Shown: positions 25,053 to 34,321, counted from the first letter of the stretch. The stretch: 64,000 nucleotides of DNA from Leucobacter exalbidus (GCF_017834145.1 NZ_JAFIDA010000001.1:2542001-2606000), one strand, 5' to 3'. Made by a program: numbers and translations. Notes: a model not told the origin generated them from the sequence alone.

Positions 25053-26582
25053 ATGACTGCGCAGAAGAACTGGCGGAAGAAATTTTCGTCACTACTCGCC
25101 ACAGGCACGGCAGCGCTGATCGCTGTTACGGGTCTAGTCGCTGTACCAGTGGCAGCCCAGGCTGCACCGATGGCAGTTGAAACGGCGACCTTTGACTGGG
25201 GAGTAAAGACTTCATTCCGTGAGTACATTTCGGGAACAATCGCAGGCGGAACCGTGACCCCTCTCGGTAACACTGATTCAACCCTGAATGGTGCAATATT
25301 TCGTTGGACGGGCGGAGTCGGAAATGCCTCAGCTGCCGGTGACACCGCGGACTTGAATTTCACGGGAGACAACGGTGTTCGGTTTGTCGGACACCATGGA
25401 GTGCTCGACGTCTCAATTACGAATCCCCGTATTGAAGTAACTTCGGCATCGACAGCAAAGTTGTATGTGGATGCTGACGGCCTCAACTATAACAATGAAA
25501 ATCACGGCCAGCCCTATAGCTACGATGGCGTCTACGTTGCTGATATGACTCTCACTGCCCCGGTTATCGTTGACGGCGTGATCACCTGGACAAATGCCCC
25601 AGCCACACTCGTCAACAGTCCAGAAGCATTGAATGTATTTGCTGGCTTTTATGGCGGTGGCGTTGAACTCGACCCCATCACTTTCAGCACTGGCCCCAGC
25701 AAGGACACTGCCCCGATTGAGACAACGCCCACCGTGACGACGCAGCCAAAGGCGTTGACCGTTCCTGCTGGAACAGCTGCAGTGTTTACGGCAGAGGCCT
25801 CGGGTCAACCAGCACCGACGGTGCAGTGGCAGGCAGATACAGGCAAGGGCTGGACGAACATCTCTGGTGCCACGAGTAAGAAGTACACCGTCTCTAAGGT
25901 TCGCGCCTCCGCATCAGTAGCAAAGTATCGGGCAATCTTTACGAATACCGCTGGAGAAGCTAAGTCAGGCACCGCGAGGCTCACGGTGGCAGCCAATGCC
26001 ACCACCACAACTGTCGCGTTTACGCCTACAACGTTTGGCTATAACGTTGCAAAGACCGCCAAGGTGACGGTGAAGAGTGCCCGTGGATCTCTCGTTCCCG
26101 CTGGCTCAGTAGCGATGAAAATCAATGGCGCAACATATAAGGCCAAGTTGACGGGTGGCAAGGCATCGATCAAGCTCACGAAGCCGGCTAATGCTGGCAG
26201 CCGCGCTGTATCGGTGGCCTACACAAGTAACGTTCCTGCGGAGTTTAAAAACTCAACGGGTTCAACCAAGGTCAAAATAACCAAGGTTGCACCGAAGGTG
26301 ACTGCCACATTCGCGAAGTCACGCGTGACCAAGAAGCAGAATGCCACGGTCAAAGTAACCGTGAGCGTTCCGGGCACGTTGAAGGCTAAAGCATCGAAGG
26401 TGAAGGTGCAGGTGTTCGACGGCTCGAAGAAGATCAAATCTGCGACTTTGAACAGCCAGGGCAAGGTCAACGTGAAGCTTCCCAAGCTTAAGGCGGGTAG
26501 CCACAAGATCAAGGTCAAAGTAGTTGGAAATAGCAACCTTAAATCTAAGTACAGTTCCGTGCGCAAACTGACGGTGAAGTAG
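25053..26582 (+). CDS. Secreted HtaA-domain heme-binding protein with Ig-like repeats
   Basis: A 509-residue exported protein. The signal peptide covers residues 1-38 and its first 11 residues match the preceding gene (MTAQK..RKK). Residues about 43-210 are one HtaA domain with the signature FDWGVKTSFREYISG and a VRFVGHHGVLD segment carrying the histidine; HtaA domains bind heme through such Tyr and His residues. Then comes an Ig-like domain (PTVTTQPKALTVPAG onward) and two Lys-rich beta modules. No LPxTG-type motif or C-terminal helix is seen, so it may be released or held by charge. AAGGAG precedes ATG 25053; the frame is open from 24996 but lacks support there. It probably captures heme for HmuTUV. 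Confidence 0.87.
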   Translation: MTAQKNWRKKFSSLLATGTAALIAVTGLVAVPVAAQAAPMAVETATFDWGVKTSFREYISGTIAGGTVTPLGNTDSTLNGAIFRWTGGVGNASAAGDTADLNFTGDNGVRFVGHHGVLDVSITNPRIEVTSASTAKLYVDADGLNYNNENHGQPYSYDGVYVADMTLTAPVIVDGVITWTNAPATLVNSPEALNVFAGFYGGGVELDPITFSTGPSKDTAPIETTPTVTTQPKALTVPAGTAAVFTAEASGQPAPTVQWQADTGKGWTNISGATSKKYTVSKVRASASVAKYRAIFTNTAGEAKSGTARLTVAANATTTTVAFTPTTFGYNVAKTAKVTVKSARGSLVPAGSVAMKINGATYKAKLTGGKASIKLTKPANAGSRAVSVAYTSNVPAEFKNSTGSTKVKITKVAPKVTATFAKSRVTKKQNATVKVTVSVPGTLKAKASKVKVQVFDGSKKIKSATLNSQGKVNVKLPKLKAGSHKIKVKVVGNSNLKSKYSSVRKLTVK

Positions 26583-26696
26583 TTCTTTACCCGCTTTGCG
26601 GGGTGGGCGGGCTCTGTTGCTGTCCACCCCTGCAGGGCTTTCGGGTAGTGCCACGTCAAGTTGCAAGTTTGGCGAGAAACCACAAGCTTGTATTGA

Positions 26697-26715
26697 AGTA
26701 TTTAGGGTAACCTGA
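26697..26715 (+). promoter_or_regulatory. DtxR/IdeR-like box upstream of the triple-HtaA protein
   Basis: AGTATTTAGGGTAACCTGA matches 12 of 19 consensus positions, including TTAGG and TAACCT. It lies 70 bp before ATG 26786. Confidence 0.45.
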
Positions 26716-26785
26716 CTTCAGTCAGATGATGTGTTGGAAGTTGTTCTCTGCTTCCAATCCGCTCCAGAATTCAAGAAGGTATGCC

Positions 26786-29700
26786 ATGTCTGCACGCGCA
26801 CGTCTAGCTAGAGTGGCGTCAATCGCGCTTGTGACGCTGTTGTTCACCGGTAGCGCATTGGTCTTGGGACCCAGCGCATTTGCTGTGGCCGATGAAGCTA
26901 CCGAAGCGGTGCAGACGAACGAGATCATTGAACTGGAGCCGGCGGAAGAAGGGGTTGGAGCACCAGACGCAGTTTCAGCACCCGAGGTGGTTGCTGAAGC
27001 GGAGCTTCCGGCTACTGACGAAGCTGATCTTGGCGACATCGCTGTCGCAGACGAAACAGACTCAGGCGACTCGCTTCCGAGCACAGACGATTCGGGAGAT
27101 CTCCCCACTGAAACTCCTGTGGCACAGGCGCCAGTAGAAACGGCTGAGGACCCAGCTGAGGACGCCGAAGAGGCAATAGCCGTAGACGTTCCGGTTGCGA
27201 AGACTGCGAAGCAACCGCTGGCCAAAGAATCCGTCGAGCCTGCGATCGCGGAGCCCAAAGCGGGCGACGCAGACGCCAGTGATGCTGCCACGCTTGAGTG
27301 GGGTGTGAAGGCGTCGTTTCGAAACTACATCTACAATATGAAATCGTTTGAAGGCACGAGCGCGTTGCTCGGCACCACGGATCAATTCCCCGAAGACACC
27401 GGCAACTTCATTTGGGCCGAGGGGACTGGTTTTGCCAACGAATCGGGCACCTTGGCAAATGTGAAGTTTGGCGAGGGCAACGGCGTCCACTTCCAGTCAC
27501 ACCCGATGACATTCAATGGTACAAAGGCGTACTCCTTGGATATGCAGTTCACGAACCCGCGGATCATCGTGAGCTCAGTGACGACAGGTGAATTGTACGT
27601 CGACGCTGTAGGGCGCGATTTTATAGATATGACATCGGTTGGCCCAGAGTACAAATTTGAGAATGTGCTGATGGCCGATCTTGAACTGGAAGCACCTGTG
27701 ATTGCCAACGGCAGGGTGACCTGGACAAACGCAGAGGCAACCCTGGCCGACAGCGGCGTTGCAGCGTTTGGCGCGTTCTACGGAGTCGGTGAGGAACTTG
27801 ACCCCGTAACGTTCAGCGCCCCCATTGGTGAAGTTGAGGTTGGGCCGACACCAGAGAGTCCTGAAGCCTCTGCAAAACTGACGACTACGACGGTGAAAGC
27901 TTCAACGACGAGCACCACCGAGGGTGGCACGGTAAAGCTCACCGCGAACATCTCACCGAAGGCAGCCACTGGTGCTGTGCAGTTCATGGATAACGGTGCC
28001 AAGCTGGGCAAAGCAGTGACGGTGAAGAACGGTGCCGCGACACTGTCTACCAAGAAACTCACGGTGGGCGACCACGCGATTACCGCGAACTTCGTGCCGG
28101 GTAACTCCACGAAGTTCAAAGCTTCAAAGTCGAAGGCAACGACCGTGACCATTGAGGTCGACGCTCAGGTGGCTGGAGCGAGTCTGACCTGGGGTGTGAA
28201 AGGTTCCTTCCGCAACTACATCTACAACTTCAAGGCATTTGAGGGCAAAACGGCCCTGCTGGGAAGCGCCGAGCAGCCCACTGCAGAAGGCGTGTTTGTC
28301 TGGTCTGACGGTGTCGGGTCAGCTGCCAACGACGGCACCGAAGCCGACGTGTCTTTCGGTGCTGGTAATGGAGTGCACTTCCAGTCACATCCCATGGCTG
28401 GTGGCCACGCCCTCGATCTGAAATTTACGAACCCTCGAGTGGTCGTTACATCAGCGACCACGGGCGAGCTGCGCTTGGACGTTGAGGGGCGTGAGTTCAT
28501 CAGCACCACAGAGATGGGCGACGCCTATACATTGAAGGACACCAAGGTAGCGACCCTCACACTGCCCGCACCCACGGCGAAGGGCAACACGCTCTCCTGG
28601 AAGAACGCGGCTGCTGTGTTGACCGCTGACGGTTCGGCTGCGTTTGGCGATTTTTATGCCAAGGGAGAGGCCCTTGATCCGGTCTCGTTCTCGCTACCGC
28701 TGAGCACCGCTGTCACCACAAAGAAAGCCACCTCGACCCAGCTCAAGGCATCGGCTGGGACGATTGCCTCGGGTGGATCGGTAACTCTGACCGCATCGGT
28801 GGCCCCCAACGTTTCGGGCGCTGTCACGTTCAGTGCGGGTGGTAAGAGCCTGGGAAGCCCGGTCACCGTTGCCAACGGAAAGGCGAAGACCACGATCAAG
28901 CCAGCTGCAGGAACACAGTCGGTGATCGCCTCGTTCGTGCCCGCGAGTAGCAAATATGGCCACTCGGTGTCGGAAGCTGTGACGATTAAGGTCGAGAAGA
29001 AAGAGAAGCAGCGGCCTGACGCCGCTGCTCCGAACACGAACGGCGCACAGGGTGCCGGCTCCCTCACCTGGGGCGTTTCATCAGCGTTCGCTGATTATGT
29101 GACCGGACCCATCGCAAAGGGCGAAGTAACCACGAGCGGTGTGGGCTCAGCGGGTGGAGCCTACCTCTTCCCCCAGGTTTCTGGCGGAAGCTGGGATGCC
29201 AAGACCCAGACCGGCAGCGTGCAGTACTCGGGAACGGTCACCTATACCGGGCACAAAGGTTTGCTGAGCGAGGGCGTCTCGAACCCGATGATTACGGTCA
29301 CCGGGCCGACCACCGCTGTGTTGTCTTCGGGCGGGGCGCAGTGGGCCACCCTCGATCTTGGGGGAGCGAACAAGTCGGTTGGCGCTGGCGGAGAAGTGAC
29401 GTGGAGTGGCGTTGCCGTCAACGGCGGTTTCAGCGGCGGCTCAGGCGCGGGTAGCAGCTACACCCTGCCAGCCGATGCCCTGAGCTTCACGGTCGGTGCA
29501 GTCAGCGGGGCAAGCTTCGGCTCAACAGCCGTCAGTAACGAATCCAAGAAGCGCACCGTCGCCGATGCCGCGCCGAGCACCACCGGCATCAACATCCTCA
29601 CGAACCCGAAGAAGATCACGGCTGGCGCCGAGATCGAGTTCGAGGCTCGCGGATTTGAAGCGGGGGAGCGCGACATGATCGTGGCGCTCTACCCCGGTGT

Positions 29701-30064
29701 GACCGTGCTCGACGAGGCCGCTGGAGCCGATGACCAGGGCACCGTGCGCTGGATCGGCATTCTTCCCGAAGACATCAAACCGGGCGAGTACATCATCTCG
29801 TTGCAGGGCAGCGGTGACGCGGGTGCAGAGTTCATCGTGCGCGACGCCAAAAAGGTGAAGAAGGACAAGAAGGAAGCTGAAGAGGCCGAGGTGCAGGCCA
29901 AGCTTGCACAGGGTGTTGACCCCGCCTCTGTCTCTTCTGCGGGCGTCGCACCGGCCGGCACAGGACCGGTGTGGCTGTGGTGGGCGGGCGCTGGCGCGCT
30001 GATCGCTATCGCGGGCGCCATGGGCGGTCTTGTTGCCATGCAGCGCCGAAACGCAGCCAAGTAA
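26786..30064 (+). CDS. Membrane-anchored surface protein with three HtaA heme-binding domains
   Basis: A 1092-residue protein. A signal peptide (1-33) is followed by an acidic Glu/Asp/Ala-rich spacer to about 165. HtaA domain 1 spans about 168-345 (LEWGVKASFRNYIYN) and domain 2 about 465-640 (LTWGVKGSFRNYIYN). Domain 3 spans about 758-905 (LTWGVSSAFADYVTG). Two Ig-like domains of Big_3_5 type separate them at about 365-458 and 648-738. A fourth beta domain (930-1022) resembles the one in the repeat protein. A membrane helix (1060-1085) and a short basic tail end it, with no sortase motif. Domains 1 and 2 carry VHFQSHPM where domain 3 has YTGHKGL. AAGAAGG lies 6 nt before ATG 26786. Likely role: heme or hemoprotein capture. 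Confidence 0.88.
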   Translation: MSARARLARVASIALVTLLFTGSALVLGPSAFAVADEATEAVQTNEIIELEPAEEGVGAPDAVSAPEVVAEAELPATDEADLGDIAVADETDSGDSLPSTDDSGDLPTETPVAQAPVETAEDPAEDAEEAIAVDVPVAKTAKQPLAKESVEPAIAEPKAGDADASDAATLEWGVKASFRNYIYNMKSFEGTSALLGTTDQFPEDTGNFIWAEGTGFANESGTLANVKFGEGNGVHFQSHPMTFNGTKAYSLDMQFTNPRIIVSSVTTGELYVDAVGRDFIDMTSVGPEYKFENVLMADLELEAPVIANGRVTWTNAEATLADSGVAAFGAFYGVGEELDPVTFSAPIGEVEVGPTPESPEASAKLTTTTVKASTTSTTEGGTVKLTANISPKAATGAVQFMDNGAKLGKAVTVKNGAATLSTKKLTVGDHAITANFVPGNSTKFKASKSKATTVTIEVDAQVAGASLTWGVKGSFRNYIYNFKAFEGKTALLGSAEQPTAEGVFVWSDGVGSAANDGTEADVSFGAGNGVHFQSHPMAGGHALDLKFTNPRVVVTSATTGELRLDVEGREFISTTEMGDAYTLKDTKVATLTLPAPTAKGNTLSWKNAAAVLTADGSAAFGDFYAKGEALDPVSFSLPLSTAVTTKKATSTQLKASAGTIASGGSVTLTASVAPNVSGAVTFSAGGKSLGSPVTVANGKAKTTIKPAAGTQSVIASFVPASSKYGHSVSEAVTIKVEKKEKQRPDAAAPNTNGAQGAGSLTWGVSSAFADYVTGPIAKGEVTTSGVGSAGGAYLFPQVSGGSWDAKTQTGSVQYSGTVTYTGHKGLLSEGVSNPMITVTGPTTAVLSSGGAQWATLDLGGANKSVGAGGEVTWSGVAVNGGFSGGSGAGSSYTLPADALSFTVGAVSGASFGSTAVSNESKKRTVADAAPSTTGINILTNPKKITAGAEIEFEARGFEAGERDMIVALYPGVTVLDEAAGADDQGTVRWIGILPEDIKPGEYIISLQGSGDAGAEFIVRDAKKVKKDKKEAEEAEVQAKLAQGVDPASVSSAGVAPAGTGPVWLWWAGAGALIAIAGAMGGLVAMQRRNAAK

Positions 30065-30067
30065 CAC

Positions 30068-30082
30068 ACGGGCGTAGCCCGT
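30068..30082 (+). terminator. Weak hairpin between the HtaA genes
   Basis: A 6-bp stem ACGGGC/GCCCGT with loop GTA lies in the 63-bp gap before the next HtaA gene. It is probably too weak to end transcription fully. Confidence 0.3.
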
Positions 30083-30127
30083 TAGCATTGAGCCAGAACA
30101 CTCGCGCATCACCAAGGAGATCTCAGC

Positions 30128-31018
30128 GTGCTTAGCCACTCACGAACCCGATTCACCCCTGCTGCGCGTTGGGCGGCTGGTTTGGGCGCTGGTGCGCTCG
30201 CCACGATCGGGCTTGTGAGCCCGGCTTTTGCGGCTCCGGTGCAGCCCGCGACCGACCAGGTCGCGGGCGCCAGCTGCGAAGTGAGCGCCGCGACGCTGAA
30301 CTGGGGCGTGAAGGAAAGCTTCCGTTCCTACATCAGCGGCAGCATCGCCAATGGTGAGTGGACCGTGAGCGACGACATGCGTTACGAGACGCCCGAATTT
30401 ATTTGGGACCAGGCTTCGGGCAGCATCGACAGCAACGTCGAATCGGGCGAGATCTCCTTTACTGGAGCAGTCAACTTCACCGGCCACGACGGGGCAATGG
30501 AACTTGACCTCGCTGATCCGTCGATCGAAATCACCGACGCCGAGACCGCCTACCTCATTCTCGCGATCAGTGCGACCGATGAAGCATCGACCGGAGGCAC
30601 CGCCGAAGCGGCCCGGGTACGCGCGGCAAAGCTCGACCTCACCGACGTCGTAGACGCCGGCGGCGCAGCATTCGGCATCACAGGTGCCGTACCGCGGCTG
30701 ACCGCTGAGGGCGCTGCGGCGCTCAACGGCGAATACGGCAGCTATGTCGCGGGCGAAGAACTCGATGCCATCACGCTCACCTCGACGCTCGCTGGTTGCG
30801 AGTTAGGTGAGCAAGCCGCCGTGGCACCCACCACGCCTGCAGCGCCCGAGCAGGAACAGCCCGTCGCCGTTCCTGCCGAGCCTGCCCAGGAGATTCCGTG
30901 GCTGCCCATTGGTATCGGTGGGGTCGCGCTGCTCGTGATCGGTGTCACCGGTGGGATGCTCGTGGCCGGCCGAGGCAAGGGAAACACCGCAACGAACGAC
31001 GAAGCCGCCGCAGAGTAA
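30128..31018 (+). CDS. HtaA-domain heme-binding membrane protein
   Basis: A 296-residue protein with a signal peptide (1-36, ending AFA), one HtaA domain (about 50-225) with LNWGVKESFRSYISG and VNFTGHDGAMELDL, a Pro/Ala/Glu linker, a membrane helix (about 258-280) and a short hydrophilic tail. This domain layout fits the small HtaA relatives of corynebacteria that pass heme toward the HmuT lipoprotein. The start is GTG with AAGGAG 8 nt upstream. It lies 63 bp behind the triple-HtaA gene and probably shares its transcript. A strong terminator separates it from the convergent hmuVU genes. Confidence 0.88.
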   Translation: MLSHSRTRFTPAARWAAGLGAGALATIGLVSPAFAAPVQPATDQVAGASCEVSAATLNWGVKESFRSYISGSIANGEWTVSDDMRYETPEFIWDQASGSIDSNVESGEISFTGAVNFTGHDGAMELDLADPSIEITDAETAYLILAISATDEASTGGTAEAARVRAAKLDLTDVVDAGGAAFGITGAVPRLTAEGAAALNGEYGSYVAGEELDAITLTSTLAGCELGEQAAVAPTTPAAPEQEQPVAVPAEPAQEIPWLPIGIGGVALLVIGVTGGMLVAGRGKGNTATNDEAAAE

Positions 31019-31047
31019 CGTTGCGGCCCTTCTGGGCGATAAACAAC

Positions 31048-31084
31048 TGAGGCGGGAATGGGACTCAATCCCATTCCCGCCTCA
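31048..31084. terminator. Bidirectional terminator between HtaA gene and hmuV
   Basis: A perfect 16-bp stem (31048-31063 with 31069-31084) and loop CTCAA between convergent genes. Confidence 0.85.
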
Positions 31085-31109
31085 ACTGTCTGTAGCGCTT
31101 GACGCGTGG

Positions 31110-31925
31110 TTAGTGGCGCTTGGGCATCACAATGCCCTGCCCGGTCACGGGGTGTTTAATGACCTCAACCGGGGTGTTATAGACGTGACTGACAATCTCA
31201 CTCGTCAGCACGCGCTCAGGGGCGTCACAGGCGATGATCTGCCCGTCACGCAGCAGCGCGATGCGGTCGGCGTACGCTGCCGCGAGGTTCAGGTCGTGCA
31301 GCACGACGAGCACCGCGTCACCGGCTTCGGCGCGTGCGCGGGCAAGGCCAAGTACGGCTTCTTGGTGGCCGATATCGAGTGCCGCGGTGGGCTCATCGAG
31401 CATCAGTACGCCGGTGCGGCCCGCCATGACGCGTGCGAACGCGGCACGGGCACGCTCACCGCCCGACAGCGACGGTACCCGCCGGCTGCCGAGGTGCGCG
31501 ATGTCTGCCGTGTCGATGGCCTCGCTGATGGCCTCATTGTCTTCGTGCTCGCGGTCGGTGCGGCGCCAGGGCGCACGCCCCATCTCGACGACCTGGTGCA
31601 CCGTGAACGGAAACAGCAGCTGGTTGTCCTGCAACAGGACGCTGCGGCGGCGGGAGAGGTCAACGAGCGACCAGTCGCGAATGCCGCGGTCACCGAACTG
31701 TACCGAGCCGCTGTCAGGCGCGACATCGCCCGAGAGCAAGCTGAGCAGTGTCGACTTACCCGCGCCGTTGGGGCCGAGCAACGCAAGCACCTCGCCTGCA
31801 CGCAGCTCAAGCGACACCTCTTTGAGGAGGTCCTTGCCACCGCGTGAAACGCCGACGCCCTCGGCGGCACAAACCACCGCGCCTGCGGGGGTGCGCTCGG
31901 GAAGCGCAATGTGACGGGCGTTCAT
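31110..31925 (-). CDS. hmuV: Heme ABC transporter ATP-binding protein HmuV
   Basis: A 271-residue ABC ATPase of the FepC/BtuD group. Walker A is GPNGAGKST, the signature is LSGGERARAAFARV, Walker B is VLMLDEPTAALD, and the switch histidine follows in VLHDLNLA. It powers heme import with the HmuU permease. Its start overlaps the hmuU stop by 4 nt on the minus strand, so they form an operon. Substrate assignment to heme instead of a siderophore rests on the HtaA neighbours and on the HmuT gene next door. Confidence 0.92.
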   Translation of the reverse strand: MNARHIALPERTPAGAVVCAAEGVGVSRGGKDLLKEVSLELRAGEVLALLGPNGAGKSTLLSLLSGDVAPDSGSVQFGDRGIRDWSLVDLSRRRSVLLQDNQLLFPFTVHQVVEMGRAPWRRTDREHEDNEAISEAIDTADIAHLGSRRVPSLSGGERARAAFARVMAGRTGVLMLDEPTAALDIGHQEAVLGLARARAEAGDAVLVVLHDLNLAAAYADRIALLRDGQIIACDAPERVLTSEIVSHVYNTPVEVIKHPVTGQGIVMPKRH

Positions 31926-33067
31926 CCCCAGCCTCCACTTCGTTTGCGGGTTCTGCGCAGCAGCCAGAAGAAGAACGGGCCGCCCACGAGCGCCGTCAGC
32001 ATGCCGATGGGCATCTCAGCCATCGGCACCAGCGTGCGCGCCCCCAGATCGGCCAGGGTAAGCAGCAACGCGCCGCCCAGCGCAGAAGCGGTGACGAGCG
32101 GAATGTGGGCGGGGCCCATAACCATGCGCATCAGGTGCGGAATCACGAGACCCACAAACGAGATGATGCCCGCGAAGGCCACCGAAGCGCCCACCAGCAG
32201 CGCAACGACAAAGATCATGACGATGCGCAACAGCTCGACGTTGACGCCGAGGTGACGGGCGTTACGTTCGCCCAGGGCAAGGAGGTCGAGCTTGCGGCCC
32301 GCAGCATAGGCCGCGAACAGACCCACCGCGATCACGGGCGCGGTGATCCACACCTGCGCCCACCCCGATCCCTGCAAACTACCGAGCTGCCAGAACACGA
32401 TCTGCTCGCGTGACTGGGTGTCACCCAAGAACGTGAGCAACGCAATTGCGGCGCCACCGATCGCGTTGACCGCGATACCGGTGAGCACGAGGGTTACGAC
32501 CTCGGTTTTACCGTCGGCCCGGCTCATACCGTAGACAACGAGCGTGGCAATGAGGCCGGCCGCAAAGGCGAGCACCGCGGTCGTCCACTGGCCGAAGAAG
32601 GTCAGGCCAAACACGATCGAGAGGCCGGCGCCCACTGCAGCACCCGATGAGATGCCGATCACGCCAGGTTCGGCGAGGGGGTTACCGAAAATGGCCTGCA
32701 TGATGAGGCCAGAAACAGCGAGACCCGCGCCGACCAATACGGCCATCGCAATGCGGGGGAACCTGATGGTCCACAACGTCGCGTCGCCTGCAGCGTGTGT
32801 GGGGGCGGGGAGCCAATCGATCCCAATGTGGTGCAGCAGCGAGCCGAGCACCTCTTGCGGTGGGATCTCGAGCTGGCCGGTGCCTGCTGAAACCAGAATC
32901 GATGCCACCAGTGCGATTGACAACACAGAGAACAGGATTGTGGTCTTCAGCGCATGCCGTTTGGCGGTTGTCCGGTCAAGGGGATTCATGCGTCCGTTGG
33001 AAGCTTTCTGCGGGGTGCGGGAGTAATGCCGACGCCTCTCACCACGGGTGGGAACGGGCGCTTTCAC
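31922..33067 (-). CDS. hmuU: Heme ABC transporter permease HmuU (FecCD family)
   Basis: A 381-residue membrane permease with about ten helices. The FecCD signature is clear: RFPRIAMAVLVGAGLAVSGLIMQAIFGNPLAEPGVIGISSGA and a late GLVIPHLMR segment. It forms the channel for heme passed on by HmuT. The start is uncertain: GTG 33067 has a TATGAT -10 box (33073-33078) 5 nt upstream on the minus strand, whereas ATG 32989 gives a more usual N-terminus. It is transcribed away from hmuT, with a DtxR box at 33085-33103 between them. Confidence 0.92.
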   Translation of the reverse strand: MKAPVPTRGERRRHYSRTPQKASNGRMNPLDRTTAKRHALKTTILFSVLSIALVASILVSAGTGQLEIPPQEVLGSLLHHIGIDWLPAPTHAAGDATLWTIRFPRIAMAVLVGAGLAVSGLIMQAIFGNPLAEPGVIGISSGAAVGAGLSIVFGLTFFGQWTTAVLAFAAGLIATLVVYGMSRADGKTEVVTLVLTGIAVNAIGGAAIALLTFLGDTQSREQIVFWQLGSLQGSGWAQVWITAPVIAVGLFAAYAAGRKLDLLALGERNARHLGVNVELLRIVMIFVVALLVGASVAFAGIISFVGLVIPHLMRMVMGPAHIPLVTASALGGALLLTLADLGARTLVPMAEMPIGMLTALVGGPFFFWLLRRTRKRSGGWG

Positions 33068-33084
33068 ACTTCATCATATCTTTA

Positions 33085-33103
33085 TTGGGTTAGGCTAACC
33101 TGG
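33085..33103. promoter_or_regulatory. DtxR/IdeR box between hmuU and hmuT
   Basis: TTGGGTTAGGCTAACCTGG matches 16 of 19 positions of TTAGGTTAGSCTAACCTAA and contains a perfect GGTTAGGCTAACC core. It lies next to the hmuU -10 box and 82 bp before the hmuT ATG, so it can repress both directions when iron is plentiful. Confidence 0.8.
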
Positions 33104-33184
33104 CACGGTATTGAGCTTCGAGTTCCGGTCCGCGCGGCGGGAAACCGCCACACATTCCACGCCGAATTTTCAGAGGGGTCACCC

Positions 33185-34321
33185 ATGCTCTCGCTCCGTA
33201 AAGCGCGCGTTCGCAGCGCTCTCGCCGTTGTTTTGCTGAGCAGTATTGCGCTCACCGGCTGCCAATCAGGCGCCCCCGAAAGCGCCAATACCGATGCTGC
33301 CGCGCAGATTGAGTTGCCGCCGCTGTCGGAAATCACGCCGCTTGAGAACCCTCGCGATTACGAGGGGGAGACGACCGCGGTGATTGGCGGCCCGACGCTC
33401 ACCGGGTTCAACACTGTTCCGGATCCGAAGCTGCCGGTTACGGTGACTTCGCACGACCGTGCAGGCGACGTCGACGTTGAAGTGACTGATTCCTCGCGTG
33501 TGCTGGCCCTGTCGATGAGCGGCTCACTGGCTGAGCTGGTGCACTCACTGGGCATGGGCGACAGTCTGATTGGTCGCGATGTCTCGACCAATTTTGAAGG
33601 TGCAGAAGATCTCCCCGTGGTAACTCGATCAGGCCACGCTATCGATGCTGAGGGTGTGCTGGCGCTCAACCCCTCTTTGATTCTGACCGATGGCACGATC
33701 GGCCCGAATGATGTGGTGTTGCAGCTGCGTGACGCGGGGATTCCCGTCGTGACCGTTGACCGTGCGGTTGATGACAAGACCACCTACGAAACAGCGCAGC
33801 AGGTTGCTGATGCGCTGGGCGTGGGACACATCGCCGATGATTTCAACGCTGAGATCCAGGCTGCAGTCGCAGCGAAAGAAGCTGAGGTCGCTGAGCTACT
33901 GCCCGCAGACGAAGCCGACCTGCCACGCGTAGCCTTCTTGTATGTGCGCGGCACCTCGGGCATCTACTATCTCTTTGGCGAGGGAAGCGGCATTGACAGC
34001 ATGATCAGTTCAGTGGGCGCCGTGGACGTTGCGAAAGAAATTGGTTGGAAGGGCGAACGCCCCATGACCGATGAGGCCCTCGTGGCGATCGACCCCGATA
34101 TTCTGCTCGTGATGACACAGGGCCTCGAAAGCGCTGGCGGAGTTGACGGGCTGCTCGCGGCCCAGCCCAGCATCGCGCTGACGTCTGCGGGTGAAAAGCG
34201 CCGCATCATTGACGTCGACGAGAAGCTCCTGTTTGCGGGCGGCACACGCCTGCCCGATGTCATCGATGGTCTCGCCCGCGCGATCTACGCCCCCGATTCG
34301 CTTCCCACCCCCGAGAAGTAG
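33185..34321 (+). CDS. hmuT: Heme-binding lipoprotein HmuT
   Basis: A 378-residue substrate-binding lipoprotein. The signal peptide ends in the lipobox LTGC with Cys26. The rest is a two-lobed cluster-A (BtuF-like) binding protein with typical segments such as RVLALSMSGSLAELVHSLGMGDSLIGRD and PSLILTDGTIGP. It takes heme from HtaA-type proteins and delivers it to HmuU. ATG 33185 with GAGGGG upstream is preferred, although the frame is open much further upstream through the promoter region. It is divergent from hmuUV across the DtxR box, not in the same operon as in corynebacteria. Confidence 0.92.
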   Translation: MLSLRKARVRSALAVVLLSSIALTGCQSGAPESANTDAAAQIELPPLSEITPLENPRDYEGETTAVIGGPTLTGFNTVPDPKLPVTVTSHDRAGDVDVEVTDSSRVLALSMSGSLAELVHSLGMGDSLIGRDVSTNFEGAEDLPVVTRSGHAIDAEGVLALNPSLILTDGTIGPNDVVLQLRDAGIPVVTVDRAVDDKTTYETAQQVADALGVGHIADDFNAEIQAAVAAKEAEVAELLPADEADLPRVAFLYVRGTSGIYYLFGEGSGIDSMISSVGAVDVAKEIGWKGERPMTDEALVAIDPDILLVMTQGLESAGGVDGLLAAQPSIALTSAGEKRRIIDVDEKLLFAGGTRLPDVIDGLARAIYAPDSLPTPEK

